From an uncultured Clostridia bacterium (lineage in GTDB: Bacteria > Bacillota > Clostridia > Christensenellales > Borkfalkiaceae): a stretch of 64,000 nucleotides of DNA. Shown here one piece after another: positions 18,568-26,927 of this stretch. The notes beneath the pieces were generated by a model. It had not been told where the DNA came from. It searched no databases and saw only the letters and a list, made by a program, of their open reading frames with translations. The translations under genes and the position numbers were made by a program. The DNA lies in the NCBI GenBank assembly GCA_947589235.1, contig CANQAX010000001.1, positions 21,163 through 85,162 on the forward strand, written 5' to 3'. Numbering within the stretch: position 1 is the first letter of the stretch; every line of letters starts with the position of its first letter.

Positions 18568-19422
18568 TCAGATGAGCCCCGCTTCCTTCAGGTCGTCCGC
18601 GCAGTCGAAGCACACCTTCCCGAGCTTGCCCTTCCGAAGGTCGTCGAGGAGGGCGCGTTCGCCGCGCTCGTAGTCAAACTCTCCGCCCTTCCGCACGAAT
18701 CCGCGCCTTCCACACACCGCATCGAGCAGTTCGAGGGGCGTCCCTTCGGAAACTCCATACCGCTCCGCGAGCGCCGAAGGGTACGCTTCCGCCATGTCGG
18801 AAAGGAGGGAGAGCGCAATTTCGTCGAGGGCGAGAATGTCGTCGTTGAGGCAGCCGAGGTAGGCGAGCCGCCGCGCCATCGTCTGGTTCTCGCACGCGGG
18901 GGGCATGACGCCGGGCGTGTCGAAGAGCGCGAAGTCCCCGCACTTCACCCACTGTCCCGTGCGGGTGACGCCCGCCCTGTCGCCGACTTCCGCCCGCCGC
19001 CCGCCCGCAAGCAGGTTGATGAGCGTGCTCTTCCCCGTGTTGGGAATGCCCGCGACGAGGAAGCGGAAGGTGCGCGTCGTCCCCTTCTCGCGGTTGCGCT
19101 CCGCCTTCTCGCGCACGAGCTCTTCCATCGCCTCGCGGACGGGGCGGACGCTCGAAGGGGAGAGCGAGGAGACGGCTATCGCCCGCCGCACGGAGCGAAG
19201 CTTTGCAAGGAGCATGTCCGCCTTCGCATCGGCAAGGTCCGCCTTGTTCAGAAGGTACAGGACGGGTTTTCCCCCCACCATGTCCACGATGCGGGCGTTG
19301 AACGAGGACGCGGGGGCGCGGGCGTCGAGCACGAACACGACGCCGTCGCAGAGATTCAGATTTTCCCCCATCATGCGCATCGCCTTTGCCATGTGCCCGG
19401 GGTACCACTGAATTGTTTTCAA
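18568..19422 (-). CDS. rbgA: Ribosome biogenesis GTPase RbgA/YlqF
   Basis: A circularly permuted GTPase that matures the 50S subunit. The permuted order is plain: G4 NKAD at 58-61, then G1 GIPNTGKST at 124-132, then G3 DTPG near 168. The N terminus IQWYPGHMAKA is the family hallmark. At 284 residues it has full length. It lies in the ribosome-maturation operon between trmD and rnhB, with a 10-base gap to trmD. In many Firmicutes rplS sits between trmD and this gene; here it is absent. Confidence 0.96.
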   Translation of the reverse strand: MKTIQWYPGHMAKAMRMMGENLNLCDGVVFVLDARAPASSFNARIVDMVGGKPVLYLLNKADLADAKADMLLAKLRSVRRAIAVSSLSPSSVRPVREAMEELVREKAERNREKGTTRTFRFLVAGIPNTGKSTLINLLAGGRRAEVGDRAGVTRTGQWVKCGDFALFDTPGVMPPACENQTMARRLAYLGCLNDDILALDEIALSLLSDMAEAYPSALAERYGVSEGTPLELLDAVCGRRGFVRKGGEFDYERGERALLDDLRKGKLGKVCFDCADDLKEAGLI

Positions 19423-19432
19423 CGCTTTCTCC

Positions 19433-20098
19433 CTATTTCAGAAGGTCGGGGCGCATCTTCTTCGTGAGCGCCTCCGCCTGTTCCCGACGCCACCTGTCGA
19501 TCTCGGCGTGGTTGCCGCTCCGCAGCACTTCGGGCACGCGGAGCCCTCTGTATTCGACGGGGCGGGTGTATTGCGGATATTCGAGCAAGTTGTCCGAAAA
19601 GCTCTCCTGCACGAGCGATTCGGGGGAGAGCACCCCGTCGAGGTAGCGCGAGACGCAGTCCACGAGCACCATCGCGGGCAGCTCGCCGCCCGTCAGGACA
19701 TAGTCGCCGATGGAGAGCTCCTCGTCCATGAAGAGGTCGATGGCGCGCTGGTCCACCCCCTCGTAATGCCCGCACAGAAGGAGCAGCTCCTCCTCCTCCG
19801 AGAGGGAGATGACCCGCTCCTGCGTGAGCGTTTTTCCCTTGGGCGAGAGGTAGATCCTGCGGGCGCGGTGCATGGGGTCGAGCGCCTCCACGGCGCTCCC
19901 GACGGGCTGTGCCATCATGACCATGCCCGCTCCGCCGCCGAAGGGATAATCGTCGCACTTGAGGTGCCTGTCCTCGGTGTAATCGCGGAGATTTTTGATT
20001 TCGAGCGAGAATTTCCCCGACTTGCGCGCCCTGCCCACGATGCTCTCGTCGAGGGCGGCAAACATTTCGGGAAAGAGGGTAAGGACCGTGATCTTCAT
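19433..20098 (-). CDS. trmD: tRNA (guanine37-N1)-methyltransferase
   Basis: Methylates G37 next to the anticodon using S-adenosylmethionine; a SPOUT-fold dimer. The family motifs are DDYPFGGGAGMVM, LLCGHYEGVDQRA and SIGDYVLTGGELPAMVL, which form the knotted SAM pocket. At 221 residues it is slightly shorter than the common 240. It follows the ABC permease gene by 4 bases, so it is separated from rimM by the inserted transporter pair but still cotranscribed. Confidence 0.96.
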   Translation of the reverse strand: MKITVLTLFPEMFAALDESIVGRARKSGKFSLEIKNLRDYTEDRHLKCDDYPFGGGAGMVMMAQPVGSAVEALDPMHRARRIYLSPKGKTLTQERVISLSEEEELLLLCGHYEGVDQRAIDLFMDEELSIGDYVLTGGELPAMVLVDCVSRYLDGVLSPESLVQESFSDNLLEYPQYTRPVEYRGLRVPEVLRSGNHAEIDRWRREQAEALTKKMRPDLLK

Positions 20099-20102
20099 GC
20101 CG

Positions 20103-20876
20103 TCACCCGACCAAATTGACCTTGTTGTGCAGCACGTACCGCGAGAAGAAGAAGCACACGGCGTCCACCGCCGAGACGATGGCGATGAGCAGCCAACCCG
20201 TGAGGTGCGTGGAGACGGTATCGGTCGCCTCGAAGATGGGAATGAGGCAGAGCTCGAAGAAGAGCTCCCCGACAAGATACACGCCGAGGAAGATGAGGAA
20301 GGAGTACAGCTTTCTCCGCTTGGTGAACATCTGCCCGATGCAAAGCACGGCATACGCGACGAGCAGCATCATGGGGAGCGAGACGACGAGATAGACGGCG
20401 AACTCCACCGCGGAAAGGGGGTCGGAGATCGCGAGGCGGAAGGACGAAAATCCCGAGCTGAACAGCTCCAAGATGAGGTGAATGAGCGAATCTTCCTCCC
20501 ACCCGATGAAGAAGAGGGAGCAGGCGCCGATGCTCACCGCGGACGCCGCGACGACGGCGATGAGCGAGGAGAGCAGTTTGGAGCCGAGAAGCTGGGAGGG
20601 CGACGCGGGGAGCGAAAGGGTGAGGTACCCCTCCCCCGTGAAGAGCGTCTTATAGAAGCGGGAAATGCCGAGGCAGTACGCCGCAATGATGAGCGCGAGC
20701 GCCGAAAAGATGTAGAAGAGGCAGACGAGAAGGGTGATGAGCTCGAATCCCTCCCGTTTCTCGCTCACGGCGAGCAGTCCCCTCCCGACGGCGGCGAGCA
20801 CGACGGTGCCGATCATGAAGAACATGAGCACGCGGAAGAGCGCATATAAATCATGCTTTAAGAGTTTTCCTACCAT
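20103..20876 (-). CDS. ABC-2 type permease
   Basis: A 257-residue membrane protein with about six hydrophobic segments (near 15-35, 45-75, 100-125, 150-180, 195-215 and 225-245). The pattern of charged FYKTLFTGEGYLTLSLP between helices 2 and 3 is typical of ABC-2 transporter subunits of Firmicutes. It overlaps the ATPase gene by 7 bases and should form the membrane half of an exporter. The substrate is unknown. Its place inside the rimM-trmD operon is unusual. Confidence 0.8.
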   Translation of the reverse strand: MVGKLLKHDLYALFRVLMFFMIGTVVLAAVGRGLLAVSEKREGFELITLLVCLFYIFSALALIIAAYCLGISRFYKTLFTGEGYLTLSLPASPSQLLGSKLLSSLIAVVAASAVSIGACSLFFIGWEEDSLIHLILELFSSGFSSFRLAISDPLSAVEFAVYLVVSLPMMLLVAYAVLCIGQMFTKRRKLYSFLIFLGVYLVGELFFELCLIPIFEATDTVSTHLTGWLLIAIVSAVDAVCFFFSRYVLHNKVNLVG

Positions 20877-21565
20877 CGGAACACCTCCCGAAAGAGCGTA
20901 TCGAGGGACTTCCCCTCCCGCGAGCGGACGGCGTCTGCGGGCTCGTCGAGCACGATGTGCCCGCGGTCGAGAAAGACGGCGTGCGTCAGAATGGGCTCGA
21001 CGTCCGCGATGAGATGGGTGCAGAGGAAGATGGTCGCGTCCTCCCGCTTGTTCTTCATCACGGTGTCGAGAATGAAGTCGCGCGCGGCGGGGTCCACGCC
21101 CGCGATGGGTTCATCGAGAATGTAGAGCTTGGCGTCGCGCGACATGGTGAGAATGAGGGAGAGCTTCTCGCGGTTTCCCTTGGAGAGGGTGCGGATCTTG
21201 TCGCGGCTCCCGATCCCGAGCCGCCCGAGCATCTCCTCCGCCCTGTCCCTTCTGAAATCGGCGAAGAAGTCGGCATAGTACCCGACCGCCTGCCCCACGC
21301 GCATCCAGCCGCCCAAAAATTCGGCGTCGGGAAGGTAGGACGTGAATGCCTTCGTCTCGGCGCAGGGCGACTTGCCGTCCACGAGAATGGCGCCCTCGGT
21401 GGGCTGCAACATGCCCATGGCGAGCTTGATGAGCGTCGATTTTCCGCTCCCGTTGGGACCGAGCAGCCCCACGATCCCGCCCTCTTCCACCGAGAGGTCG
21501 ACCGATTCGAGCGCCGTCTTGGAGCCGTATTTTTTGGTGAGTCCGCCGCATTTGAGAATCGCCAT
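20870..21565 (-). CDS. ABC transporter ATP-binding protein
   Basis: The 231-residue ATPase partner of the adjacent permease. Walker A GPNGSGKST is at 36-44, the Q-loop region and a variant signature LSKGNREKL (instead of LSGGQ) follow, and Walker B is LYILDEPIAGVD. The end of the domain contains the switch His in IFLCTHLIADVE. The ATG follows rimM by 9 bases. The relaxed signature motif is common in ABC-2 exporters of unknown substrate. Confidence 0.9.
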   Translation of the reverse strand: MAILKCGGLTKKYGSKTALESVDLSVEEGGIVGLLGPNGSGKSTLIKLAMGMLQPTEGAILVDGKSPCAETKAFTSYLPDAEFLGGWMRVGQAVGYYADFFADFRRDRAEEMLGRLGIGSRDKIRTLSKGNREKLSLILTMSRDAKLYILDEPIAGVDPAARDFILDTVMKNKREDATIFLCTHLIADVEPILTHAVFLDRGHIVLDEPADAVRSREGKSLDTLFREVFRW

Positions 21566-21574
21566 AGTACCTCC

Positions 21575-22075
21575 TTACAGGACCGCGACTTCGCGGAACC
21601 GCTTTCCGTTCACGACGATCCGCGCCGCGGAGATGTCTACGCTCTCCACGACCCCCTTCGCCGCGGGGAAGAGAATTTCCCCCGTCTCGGTGCGAAGGGT
21701 GTAGATGTCCGTCGCCGCCTGCCGCACGTCGGTGAGGACGCCGAGGCGCTCCCCCTCCTCCGTGACGACTTCGCTCCCGAGAAGGTCGGCGATGTAGTAG
21801 CTGCCCTCTTCGGGCTCGGGCGCCTCGTCGCGCGGGACGGTGACTTCCCGCCCGCGGAGAAGCTCCGCCGCGTTGCGGTCGGGCACGCCGCGGAGGGAGA
21901 GATAGACCGCGCCGTCCCCCGCACGGACGGAGAGCACCTTGTACTCCTCGCCGTCCAAAAAGACGCGCTTGAATGTTCCGAATACCTCGGCGCTGTCCGT
22001 GAAGGGCTTGACCTTGAGTTCGCCGCGGATGCCCTGCGGCTTGAGGACGACGCCTACGATGAGAGTTTCGACCAT
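21575..22075 (-). CDS. rimM: Ribosome maturation factor RimM
   Basis: A 16S rRNA processing factor that binds ribosomal protein S19 during 30S head assembly. It has 166 residues, the normal length. The N-terminal RimM domain begins LIVGVVLKPQGIRGELKV, and the C-terminal PRC-barrel includes YYIADLLGSEVVTEEG. The ATG at 22075 is chosen as the first residue of the conserved domain. A perfect promoter has its -10 box six bases upstream, so the transcript would start at the ATG without a leader or Shine-Dalgarno. It heads the operon rimM-ABC-ABC-trmD-rbgA-rnhB-yraN. Confidence 0.95.
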   Translation of the reverse strand: MVETLIVGVVLKPQGIRGELKVKPFTDSAEVFGTFKRVFLDGEEYKVLSVRAGDGAVYLSLRGVPDRNAAELLRGREVTVPRDEAPEPEEGSYYIADLLGSEVVTEEGERLGVLTDVRQAATDIYTLRTETGEILFPAAKGVVESVDISAARIVVNGKRFREVAVL

Positions 22076-22081
22076 ACCACG

Positions 22082-22110
22082 ATTATAACAGACCCACGCG
22101 CATTTGTCAA
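22082..22110 (-). promoter_or_regulatory. Consensus promoter giving a leaderless rimM transcript
   Basis: On the minus strand TTGACA (22105-22110) and TATAAT (22082-22087) are 17 bases apart. Only CGTGGT separates the -10 box from the rimM ATG, so +1 should fall on or next to the A of the start codon. Confidence 0.82.
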
Positions 22111-22136
22111 CGCGGCGAGCGCCGATTTTCGCCATG

Positions 22137-22167
22137 CAAAAGGGGGACCGACTTCCTCGGTCCCCCT
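22137..22167 (-). terminator. Terminator after the TTPGG-repeat lipoprotein gene
   Basis: Perfect 11-bp stem AGGGGGACCGA (22141-22151) with its complement (22157-22167), followed on the minus strand by a short T run. It separates the lipoprotein gene from rimM. Confidence 0.75.
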
Positions 22168-22182
22168 GCAACAGGAAATTTC

Positions 22183-23847
22183 TCAAAGAATGTAGTCGAG
22201 CCCGCCGAATCCGTCCGGCTTTTTGGGCACCTCGTACTTCTGGGCTTTATCGAGACGGTCGTTGACCTTCAGCACGAGTTGATTTTTCAGCGAGACGTTG
22301 TTTTCGGTATATTCCCCCGCGGTCGGATTGTACTTGATCTCGGTATCCAACTCCATGGAGACGACGGCGTCCCCCTCCATGACGACGGTGAGGGTGGCGT
22401 CCTTGATGGTGTAGCCGTTCTCGTTGAAGTAGTTCTCGATGTCGACGACGCCGTCCGCCTCGTTGGTGTTGAGGAACGCCACGATCTCCTCGGACATCTG
22501 CGCGACAATGCTGTCCTTGAGATAGATGGTATACGTCGTCGTCTCATCCTTGGTGACCTTTTTCAGGCAGTCGACGTCCGAAGCCGTGTGGATGAAGTGC
22601 CGCGTCAGCAAGTCGAATTGCGTATCTGCCGTGACATTTTCGAGCTCCGTCACCGTATCGGAGCCCTTCCTCGAGCGAAGGTACGTCTTTCCGTCCCTCG
22701 TCGTGTTGCCGATGGTGTACTTGTACGTCTCCCGCCCGTCCTCTTCATGGTGGGAATGATACTCATAGGAGTGGTTGAATCCGTCGGCATTCCGATAGAG
22801 GCGCCCCTTATAGCTGTCCTTCGTCGCGATGACGTTCCAAGCGGGGTCCATTTCGTTGACCGCCTCGAAGTCGAGCGAATACGCCTCGGAATCCCCGACC
22901 CCCTCGAGCGCCGCATTGATGACGCCGAGCTCGGCGGCGATCTCGGAATTCGACGTCATGAGCCCGTCGATATTCGGGATCCGCACGGGAGCGCTGTTCA
23001 TTCTCTGCGAATAGGTGAGGTCGAGGTTCACCGACGCGGCGGAGACGGGAACGGAGATCCCCGCCTTCAGCGTGAATTCCGAGACCACGCCGCCCGCCAT
23101 GGCGAAATCAAAAACAATGCCGCTCACGGGATTGGTGAACGTTACGCCCTTGAGGTTGATGCTCGTGTCCAACTTGCCGAGGATATTGCAGATCGTGTTG
23201 AGGACGGAGTTGTCCGAGGAAAGATTGAGGTGCGACGTGTATCTTCCGTTGGAGCCCGTGATGTCCGCGATCCCGTTCGACGGGAGCGAATTCAGGAGCG
23301 CCGTGAACGGGCGGTTGATGAGCTTCAGCTCGTCGTCCTTGTAGTCCACGACCGTCTTTTTGACCTCGTTATCCCCGTTCATCTTGACGGTGACCCGCGA
23401 GCTGCCCGAGGAATAGATATACTCGGTCGAATCGTACAAAAGCACCCCGCTCGTCACGCGCTTGAAGGCGAGGTCGCCCGTCGCGGCATTGTAGCGGTAG
23501 TTGCATTCATACGTCGCGTTCGCATTGGGCGAATGCACGGGACCGACCGAGACGTTCCCCGCAAGGTTGAGCGTGAAATCGTAGTTCTGCTCGTCCTCTT
23601 CCGCGAAGGATTGGATCGCCGAGACGACCTGCGAGGGGGTGGCGGCACCCGTCGTGCCGCCGGGGGTCGTGCCGCCGGGGGTCGTACCGCCGGGGGTGGT
23701 CCCGCCGGGCGTGGTCCCGCCGGGCGTGGTCGAGGTATCGGGCGTCGTGCTGCCCGAGCCGCCCGAACTTTCCCCGCAGGCGGCAAGCGAGACCGCAAAC
23801 GCGCACCCGAGGACAAGTGCGCTCAAAATGGCAAAAAATCGTTTCAT
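22183..23847 (-). CDS. Secreted lipoprotein with TTPGG-repeat linker, unknown function
   Basis: A 554-residue lipoprotein I do not assign to a family. The signal peptide ends in LAAC with Cys24. Residues about 33-66 are a low-complexity tether of repeated TTPGG encoded by a 15-base tandem repeat. The remaining 490 residues alternate beta-rich segments with a helix-poor composition, and no catalytic motif is recognised. The layout, a lipid anchor plus flexible linker plus globular domain, fits a surface-displayed binding or sensor protein. It is divergent from a small XRE regulator with a palindrome in the shared promoter region, so control by that regulator is a reasonable inference. A terminator follows. 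Confidence 0.8.
   Translation of the reverse strand: MKRFFAILSALVLGCAFAVSLAACGESSGGSGSTTPDTSTTPGGTTPGGTTPGGTTPGGTTPGGTTGAATPSQVVSAIQSFAEEDEQNYDFTLNLAGNVSVGPVHSPNANATYECNYRYNAATGDLAFKRVTSGVLLYDSTEYIYSSGSSRVTVKMNGDNEVKKTVVDYKDDELKLINRPFTALLNSLPSNGIADITGSNGRYTSHLNLSSDNSVLNTICNILGKLDTSINLKGVTFTNPVSGIVFDFAMAGGVVSEFTLKAGISVPVSAASVNLDLTYSQRMNSAPVRIPNIDGLMTSNSEIAAELGVINAALEGVGDSEAYSLDFEAVNEMDPAWNVIATKDSYKGRLYRNADGFNHSYEYHSHHEEDGRETYKYTIGNTTRDGKTYLRSRKGSDTVTELENVTADTQFDLLTRHFIHTASDVDCLKKVTKDETTTYTIYLKDSIVAQMSEEIVAFLNTNEADGVVDIENYFNENGYTIKDATLTVVMEGDAVVSMELDTEIKYNPTAGEYTENNVSLKNQLVLKVNDRLDKAQKYEVPKKPDGFGGLDYIL
23651..23731. repeat. 15-bp tandem repeat encoding TTPGG linker
   Basis: Five near-identical 15-base units, with a degenerate sixth, in frame within the lipoprotein linker. 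The unit is three base substitutions or fewer from GTCGTGCCGCCGGGG. Such arrays change length by slippage without breaking the frame. Confidence 0.85.
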
Positions 23848-23892
23848 ATCTGCCCCCTTTTGCTGTATTTCGACACCATTTTATCACAAAGC

Positions 23893-23910
23893 ATGGTTGT
23901 ATGCAACCAT
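23893..23910. promoter_or_regulatory. Palindromic operator-like site in the lipoprotein/XRE divergent promoter
   Basis: ATGGTTG (23893-23899) and its perfect complement CAACCAT (23904-23910) are separated by 4 bases. The right arm overlaps a candidate -35 TTGCAT of the lipoprotein promoter, whose -10-like GATAAAAT lies at about 23879-23886. A further half site AACCAT lies at 23950-23955, just before the regulator gene. Confidence 0.5.
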
Positions 23911-23964
23911 ATATTTGAAAAAAATTTCTGTATTTTATAGCTATACAAAACCATAAAGGGGAAT

Positions 23965-24216
23965 ATGGCTATGATCCGTACCGTAAACCACGCCCTATCG
24001 CTCCGCATTCTCGAACTGCTGAAAAAGAAAAACATGACGAGGTATCGGCTCGCCATGAATAGCGGGGTGAATCACTCCACCCTGAAAAATATCATTCACG
24101 AAACGGTGAAGGACAATCTGCTCTCCACCACCATTCTGATCGCGCGCGGATTCGACATGTCGGTGAGCGCGTTTTTGGACAGCCCGCTCTTCTCCGAGGA
24201 AAACCTCAACATCTGA
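23965..24216 (+). CDS. Small XRE-type helix-turn-helix regulator
   Basis: An 83-residue protein that is almost only a DNA-binding domain. Residues 12-70 follow the XRE/Cro pattern: LRILELLKKKNMTRYRLAMNS is helix 1-2, and VNHSTLKNIIH forms the recognition helix. The ATG is preceded by AAAGGGG. It is transcribed away from the TTPGG-repeat lipoprotein gene and shares a control region with it that contains a palindrome and an extra half site. No ligand or oligomerisation domain is visible. Repression of itself and its neighbour is an inference. Confidence 0.8.
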   Translation: MAMIRTVNHALSLRILELLKKKNMTRYRLAMNSGVNHSTLKNIIHETVKDNLLSTTILIARGFDMSVSAFLDSPLFSEENLNI

Positions 24217-24227
24217 CCGCCTGCAAC

Positions 24228-25211
24228 TTACACGATCCACTCCATGAATGCCTTGAAGGCGGAGGGAAGGGCGTACTTTTTTCCGATCTCCTCCGCGGTC
24301 GCCCAAGTGAAGTCCCCGAACTCGGTCTCCGTCTCGACGAGCCGCCCCGTCATGTGCCATTCGACGTGCGTAAACACGTGCTTCGCGCGCTTCACGGCAA
24401 GAGTTTTCCCCGCGACGGGCACGCCGCCGAGGTCGGGAAACTCCCAGAGCCCCCTGAGGAGCCCCTTCCCGCGCCTGTTGAGGGCGTATTTTTTGCCGCA
24501 TTTGAGGACGCAGACGTCCCGCTCCTCGATGCGCCGCTCCCGCTTTTCCGTGCGGACGGGGAAATTCTCCTCCTTTCCGAGAAGGTGAGCGCGGCAAATT
24601 TCCCTCCACGGGCATTCCCCGCAGAGGGGCGCGCCGTTCGGCAGGCAGACGATTGCCCCGAGCTCCATGAGCCCCTCGGTGAAATCCGCCGTCTCGGGCG
24701 GAAACACCAGCGAGAGCGCCTCCGCATACTCCCCTCTCTTTTGGGGGGTCTGCACGGCTTCGTCCGCCGTGAGGCGGGAGAGCACGCGGACGACGTTGCC
24801 GTCGACGGCGGGGACGGGGAGCCCGAGCGCGATGGAGGAGACGGCGCCCGCGGTGTAGTCGCCCGCCCCGGGAAGGGCGCGGACGCCCTCGAAGGTGTGC
24901 GGGAACCCCTCCCGCGCGATGATCTTTGCCGCGGCGTGCAGATTTCGCGCGCGGGAATAGTAGCCGAGCCCCTCCCACTCCTTCAGAACTTCGTCCTCGG
25001 AAGCCGCGGCAAGCGCCTCCGCCGAGGGGAAGCGGGCAAGGAAGCGCACGTACCGCTCCTTCACCGCCTCGACGCGGGTCTGCTGGAGCATGAGCTCGGC
25101 GACGAACGCGGTGTACGGCGTGCGGTCCTTCCGCCACGGAAGGTCCCGCTTATGAATGCGGTACCATTCCAGAAGGAGTGGTACCGCTGCTTTTAACAAT
25201 TCTGTTTCCAC
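24228..25211 (-). CDS. mutY: A/G-specific adenine DNA glycosylase
   Basis: Removes adenine mispaired with 8-oxoguanine. The GTG at 25211 is chosen because it lies two bases after the fhs stop and gives 327 residues and the complete N-terminal domain; the first ATG is already inside the active-site helix. Catalytic Glu39 lies in AELMLQQTRVE, the helix-hairpin-helix is LPGAGDYTAGA, the catalytic Asp is in AVDGNVVRVL, and four cysteines for the [4Fe-4S] cluster are in CLPNGAPLCGECPWREIC. A NUDIX-like C-terminal domain (about 225-327) for 8-oxoG recognition follows. It is the last gene of the purL-fhs stretch. Confidence 0.94.
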   Translation of the reverse strand: METELLKAAVPLLLEWYRIHKRDLPWRKDRTPYTAFVAELMLQQTRVEAVKERYVRFLARFPSAEALAAASEDEVLKEWEGLGYYSRARNLHAAAKIIAREGFPHTFEGVRALPGAGDYTAGAVSSIALGLPVPAVDGNVVRVLSRLTADEAVQTPQKRGEYAEALSLVFPPETADFTEGLMELGAIVCLPNGAPLCGECPWREICRAHLLGKEENFPVRTEKRERRIEERDVCVLKCGKKYALNRRGKGLLRGLWEFPDLGGVPVAGKTLAVKRAKHVFTHVEWHMTGRLVETETEFGDFTWATAEEIGKKYALPSAFKAFMEWIV

Positions 25212-25213
25212 GG

Positions 25214-26878
25214 TCAGAACAGCCCCGAGATCTTCCCGTTCTCGTCCACGTCGATGTGCTCCGCCGCGGGGACCTTCGGCAGCCCCGGCATGGTCATGAT
25301 GTTCCCCGTGAGGGCGACGACGAAGCCCGCGCCCGCCGAGATCTTGACGCTCCGCACGGTGACGGTGAAGTCCTTGGGCGCGCCGAGAAGGCTCTGGTCG
25401 TCCGAGAAGGAGTATTGCGTCTTTGCCATGCAGACGGGGGTGCCGCCGAAGCCGAGCCCCTCGAGCCGCGCGATCTCCGCCTCCGCCTCGGGCGTGTAGG
25501 CGACGTCCTTGCCGCCGTACACCTTGGTCACGATAGCCCTTATCTTTTCCTTGATGGGGAGTGCCTCGTCGTAGCAGTAGCGGAAGTCGTTCTTCTCCTC
25601 GCACAGGCGGACGACCTCGCGCGCGAGCGCCTCGCCGCCCTTGCCGCCCTCCGCCCAGACGGTGGAGAGGACGACGTTCACCCCGAGCGCCCTGCACCGC
25701 TCGATGACAAGGTTGATCTCGGCATCGGTGTCGGCGGGGAAGCGGTTGACCGCGACGACGGCGGGGAGCCCGTACACGTTCTTCATGTTGGAGACGTGGC
25801 GCAGAAGATTGGGGAGCCCCTTCTCGAGCGCATCGAGATTTTCGACCCCCAGTTCGCTCTTTTCGAGCCCGCCGTGCATCTTGAGGGCGCGGACCGTCGC
25901 AACGACGACGACCGCCGCGGGCTTAAGATGGGCGAAGCGGCACTTGATGTCGAGGAACTTTTCCGCACCGAGGTCGGCGCCGAATCCCGCCTCCGTCACG
26001 ACGTAATCGCCGAGCTTTAGCGCCGTCTTGGTGGCGATAACGGAGTTGCACCCGTGCGCGATGTTCGCAAACGGTCCCCCGTGCACGAATGCGGGCGTGC
26101 CCTCGAGCGTCTGCACGAGGTTGGGCTTCAAGGCGTCCTTCAGAAGCGCCGTCATCGCGCCCGCCGCCTTCAAATCCCCCGCCGTGACGGGTTTCCCCTC
26201 ATAGGTGTAGCCGACGACGACGCGGGCGAGCCGCGCCTTGAGGTCGGAGAGGGACGTCGCGAGGCAGAAGATCGCCATGATCTCGGACGCCACGGTGATG
26301 TCGAAGCCGTCCTTTCTCGGCACGCCCGACTTGGGTCCGCCCAGCCCGTCCTCGACGTAGCGGAGCTGCCTGTCGTTCATGTCGACGCAGCGCTTCCAAG
26401 TAATGCTTGCGGGGTCGATGCCGAGCGCATTGCCCTGAAAGATATGGTTGTCGAGCATGGCGGCGAGCAGGTTGTTCGCCGCGCCGATGGCGTGGAAATC
26501 CCCCGTGAAGTGGAGGTTGATGTCCTCCATCGGGACGACCTGCGCGTATCCGCCGCCCGCGGCTCCCCCCTTGATCCCGAACACCGGTCCCAGCGAGGGT
26601 TCGCGGAGCGCCACGACGACTTTCTTCCCGATGCGGGAGAGCCCGTCGGCGAGCCCGATGGTGGTCGTCGTCTTGCCCTCGCCCGCGGGCGTCGGCGTGA
26701 TGGCAGTGACGAGAATGAGCTTGCCGTCCGTCCTCTTCCGCGCCATGATGTCGAGCCCTATCTTTGCCTTGTACTTGCCGTACGCCTCGATCTCGTCCTC
26801 CGAGAGCCCCAATTTTGCCGCGACTTCGCGGACGGGAAGGAGCTTTGCCTCCTGTGCGATCTCGATATCCGTTTTCAT
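25214..26878 (-). CDS. fhs: Formate--tetrahydrofolate ligase
   Basis: Makes 10-formyl-tetrahydrofolate from formate, THF and ATP; cytoplasmic. At 554 residues it has the family length. The P-loop [10 protein letters not shown] lies near 62-72, followed by the conserved [21 protein letters not shown] region (seen in two parts) and by [17 protein letters not shown] site precedes the ATG. It lies 50 bases downstream of purL, matching a role in supplying the one-carbon donor for PurN and the AICAR transformylase. It also serves the Wood-Ljungdahl pathway in acetogens, but nothing else of that pathway is here. Confidence 0.97.
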   Translation of the reverse strand: MKTDIEIAQEAKLLPVREVAAKLGLSEDEIEAYGKYKAKIGLDIMARKRTDGKLILVTAITPTPAGEGKTTTTIGLADGLSRIGKKVVVALREPSLGPVFGIKGGAAGGGYAQVVPMEDINLHFTGDFHAIGAANNLLAAMLDNHIFQGNALGIDPASITWKRCVDMNDRQLRYVEDGLGGPKSGVPRKDGFDITVASEIMAIFCLATSLSDLKARLARVVVGYTYEGKPVTAGDLKAAGAMTALLKDALKPNLVQTLEGTPAFVHGGPFANIAHGCNSVIATKTALKLGDYVVTEAGFGADLGAEKFLDIKCRFAHLKPAAVVVVATVRALKMHGGLEKSELGVENLDALEKGLPNLLRHVSNMKNVYGLPAVVAVNRFPADTDAEINLVIERCRALGVNVVLSTVWAEGGKGGEALAREVVRLCEEKNDFRYCYDEALPIKEKIRAIVTKVYGGKDVAYTPEAEAEIARLEGLGFGGTPVCMAKTQYSFSDDQSLLGAPKDFTVTVRSVKISAGAGFVVALTGNIMTMPGLPKVPAAEHIDVDENGKISGLF

Positions 26879-26927
26879 GTTCTGCCTCCCGATTTTTTTG
26901 TTTTGCCCCCGCGGGGGCGGAAGAGCG

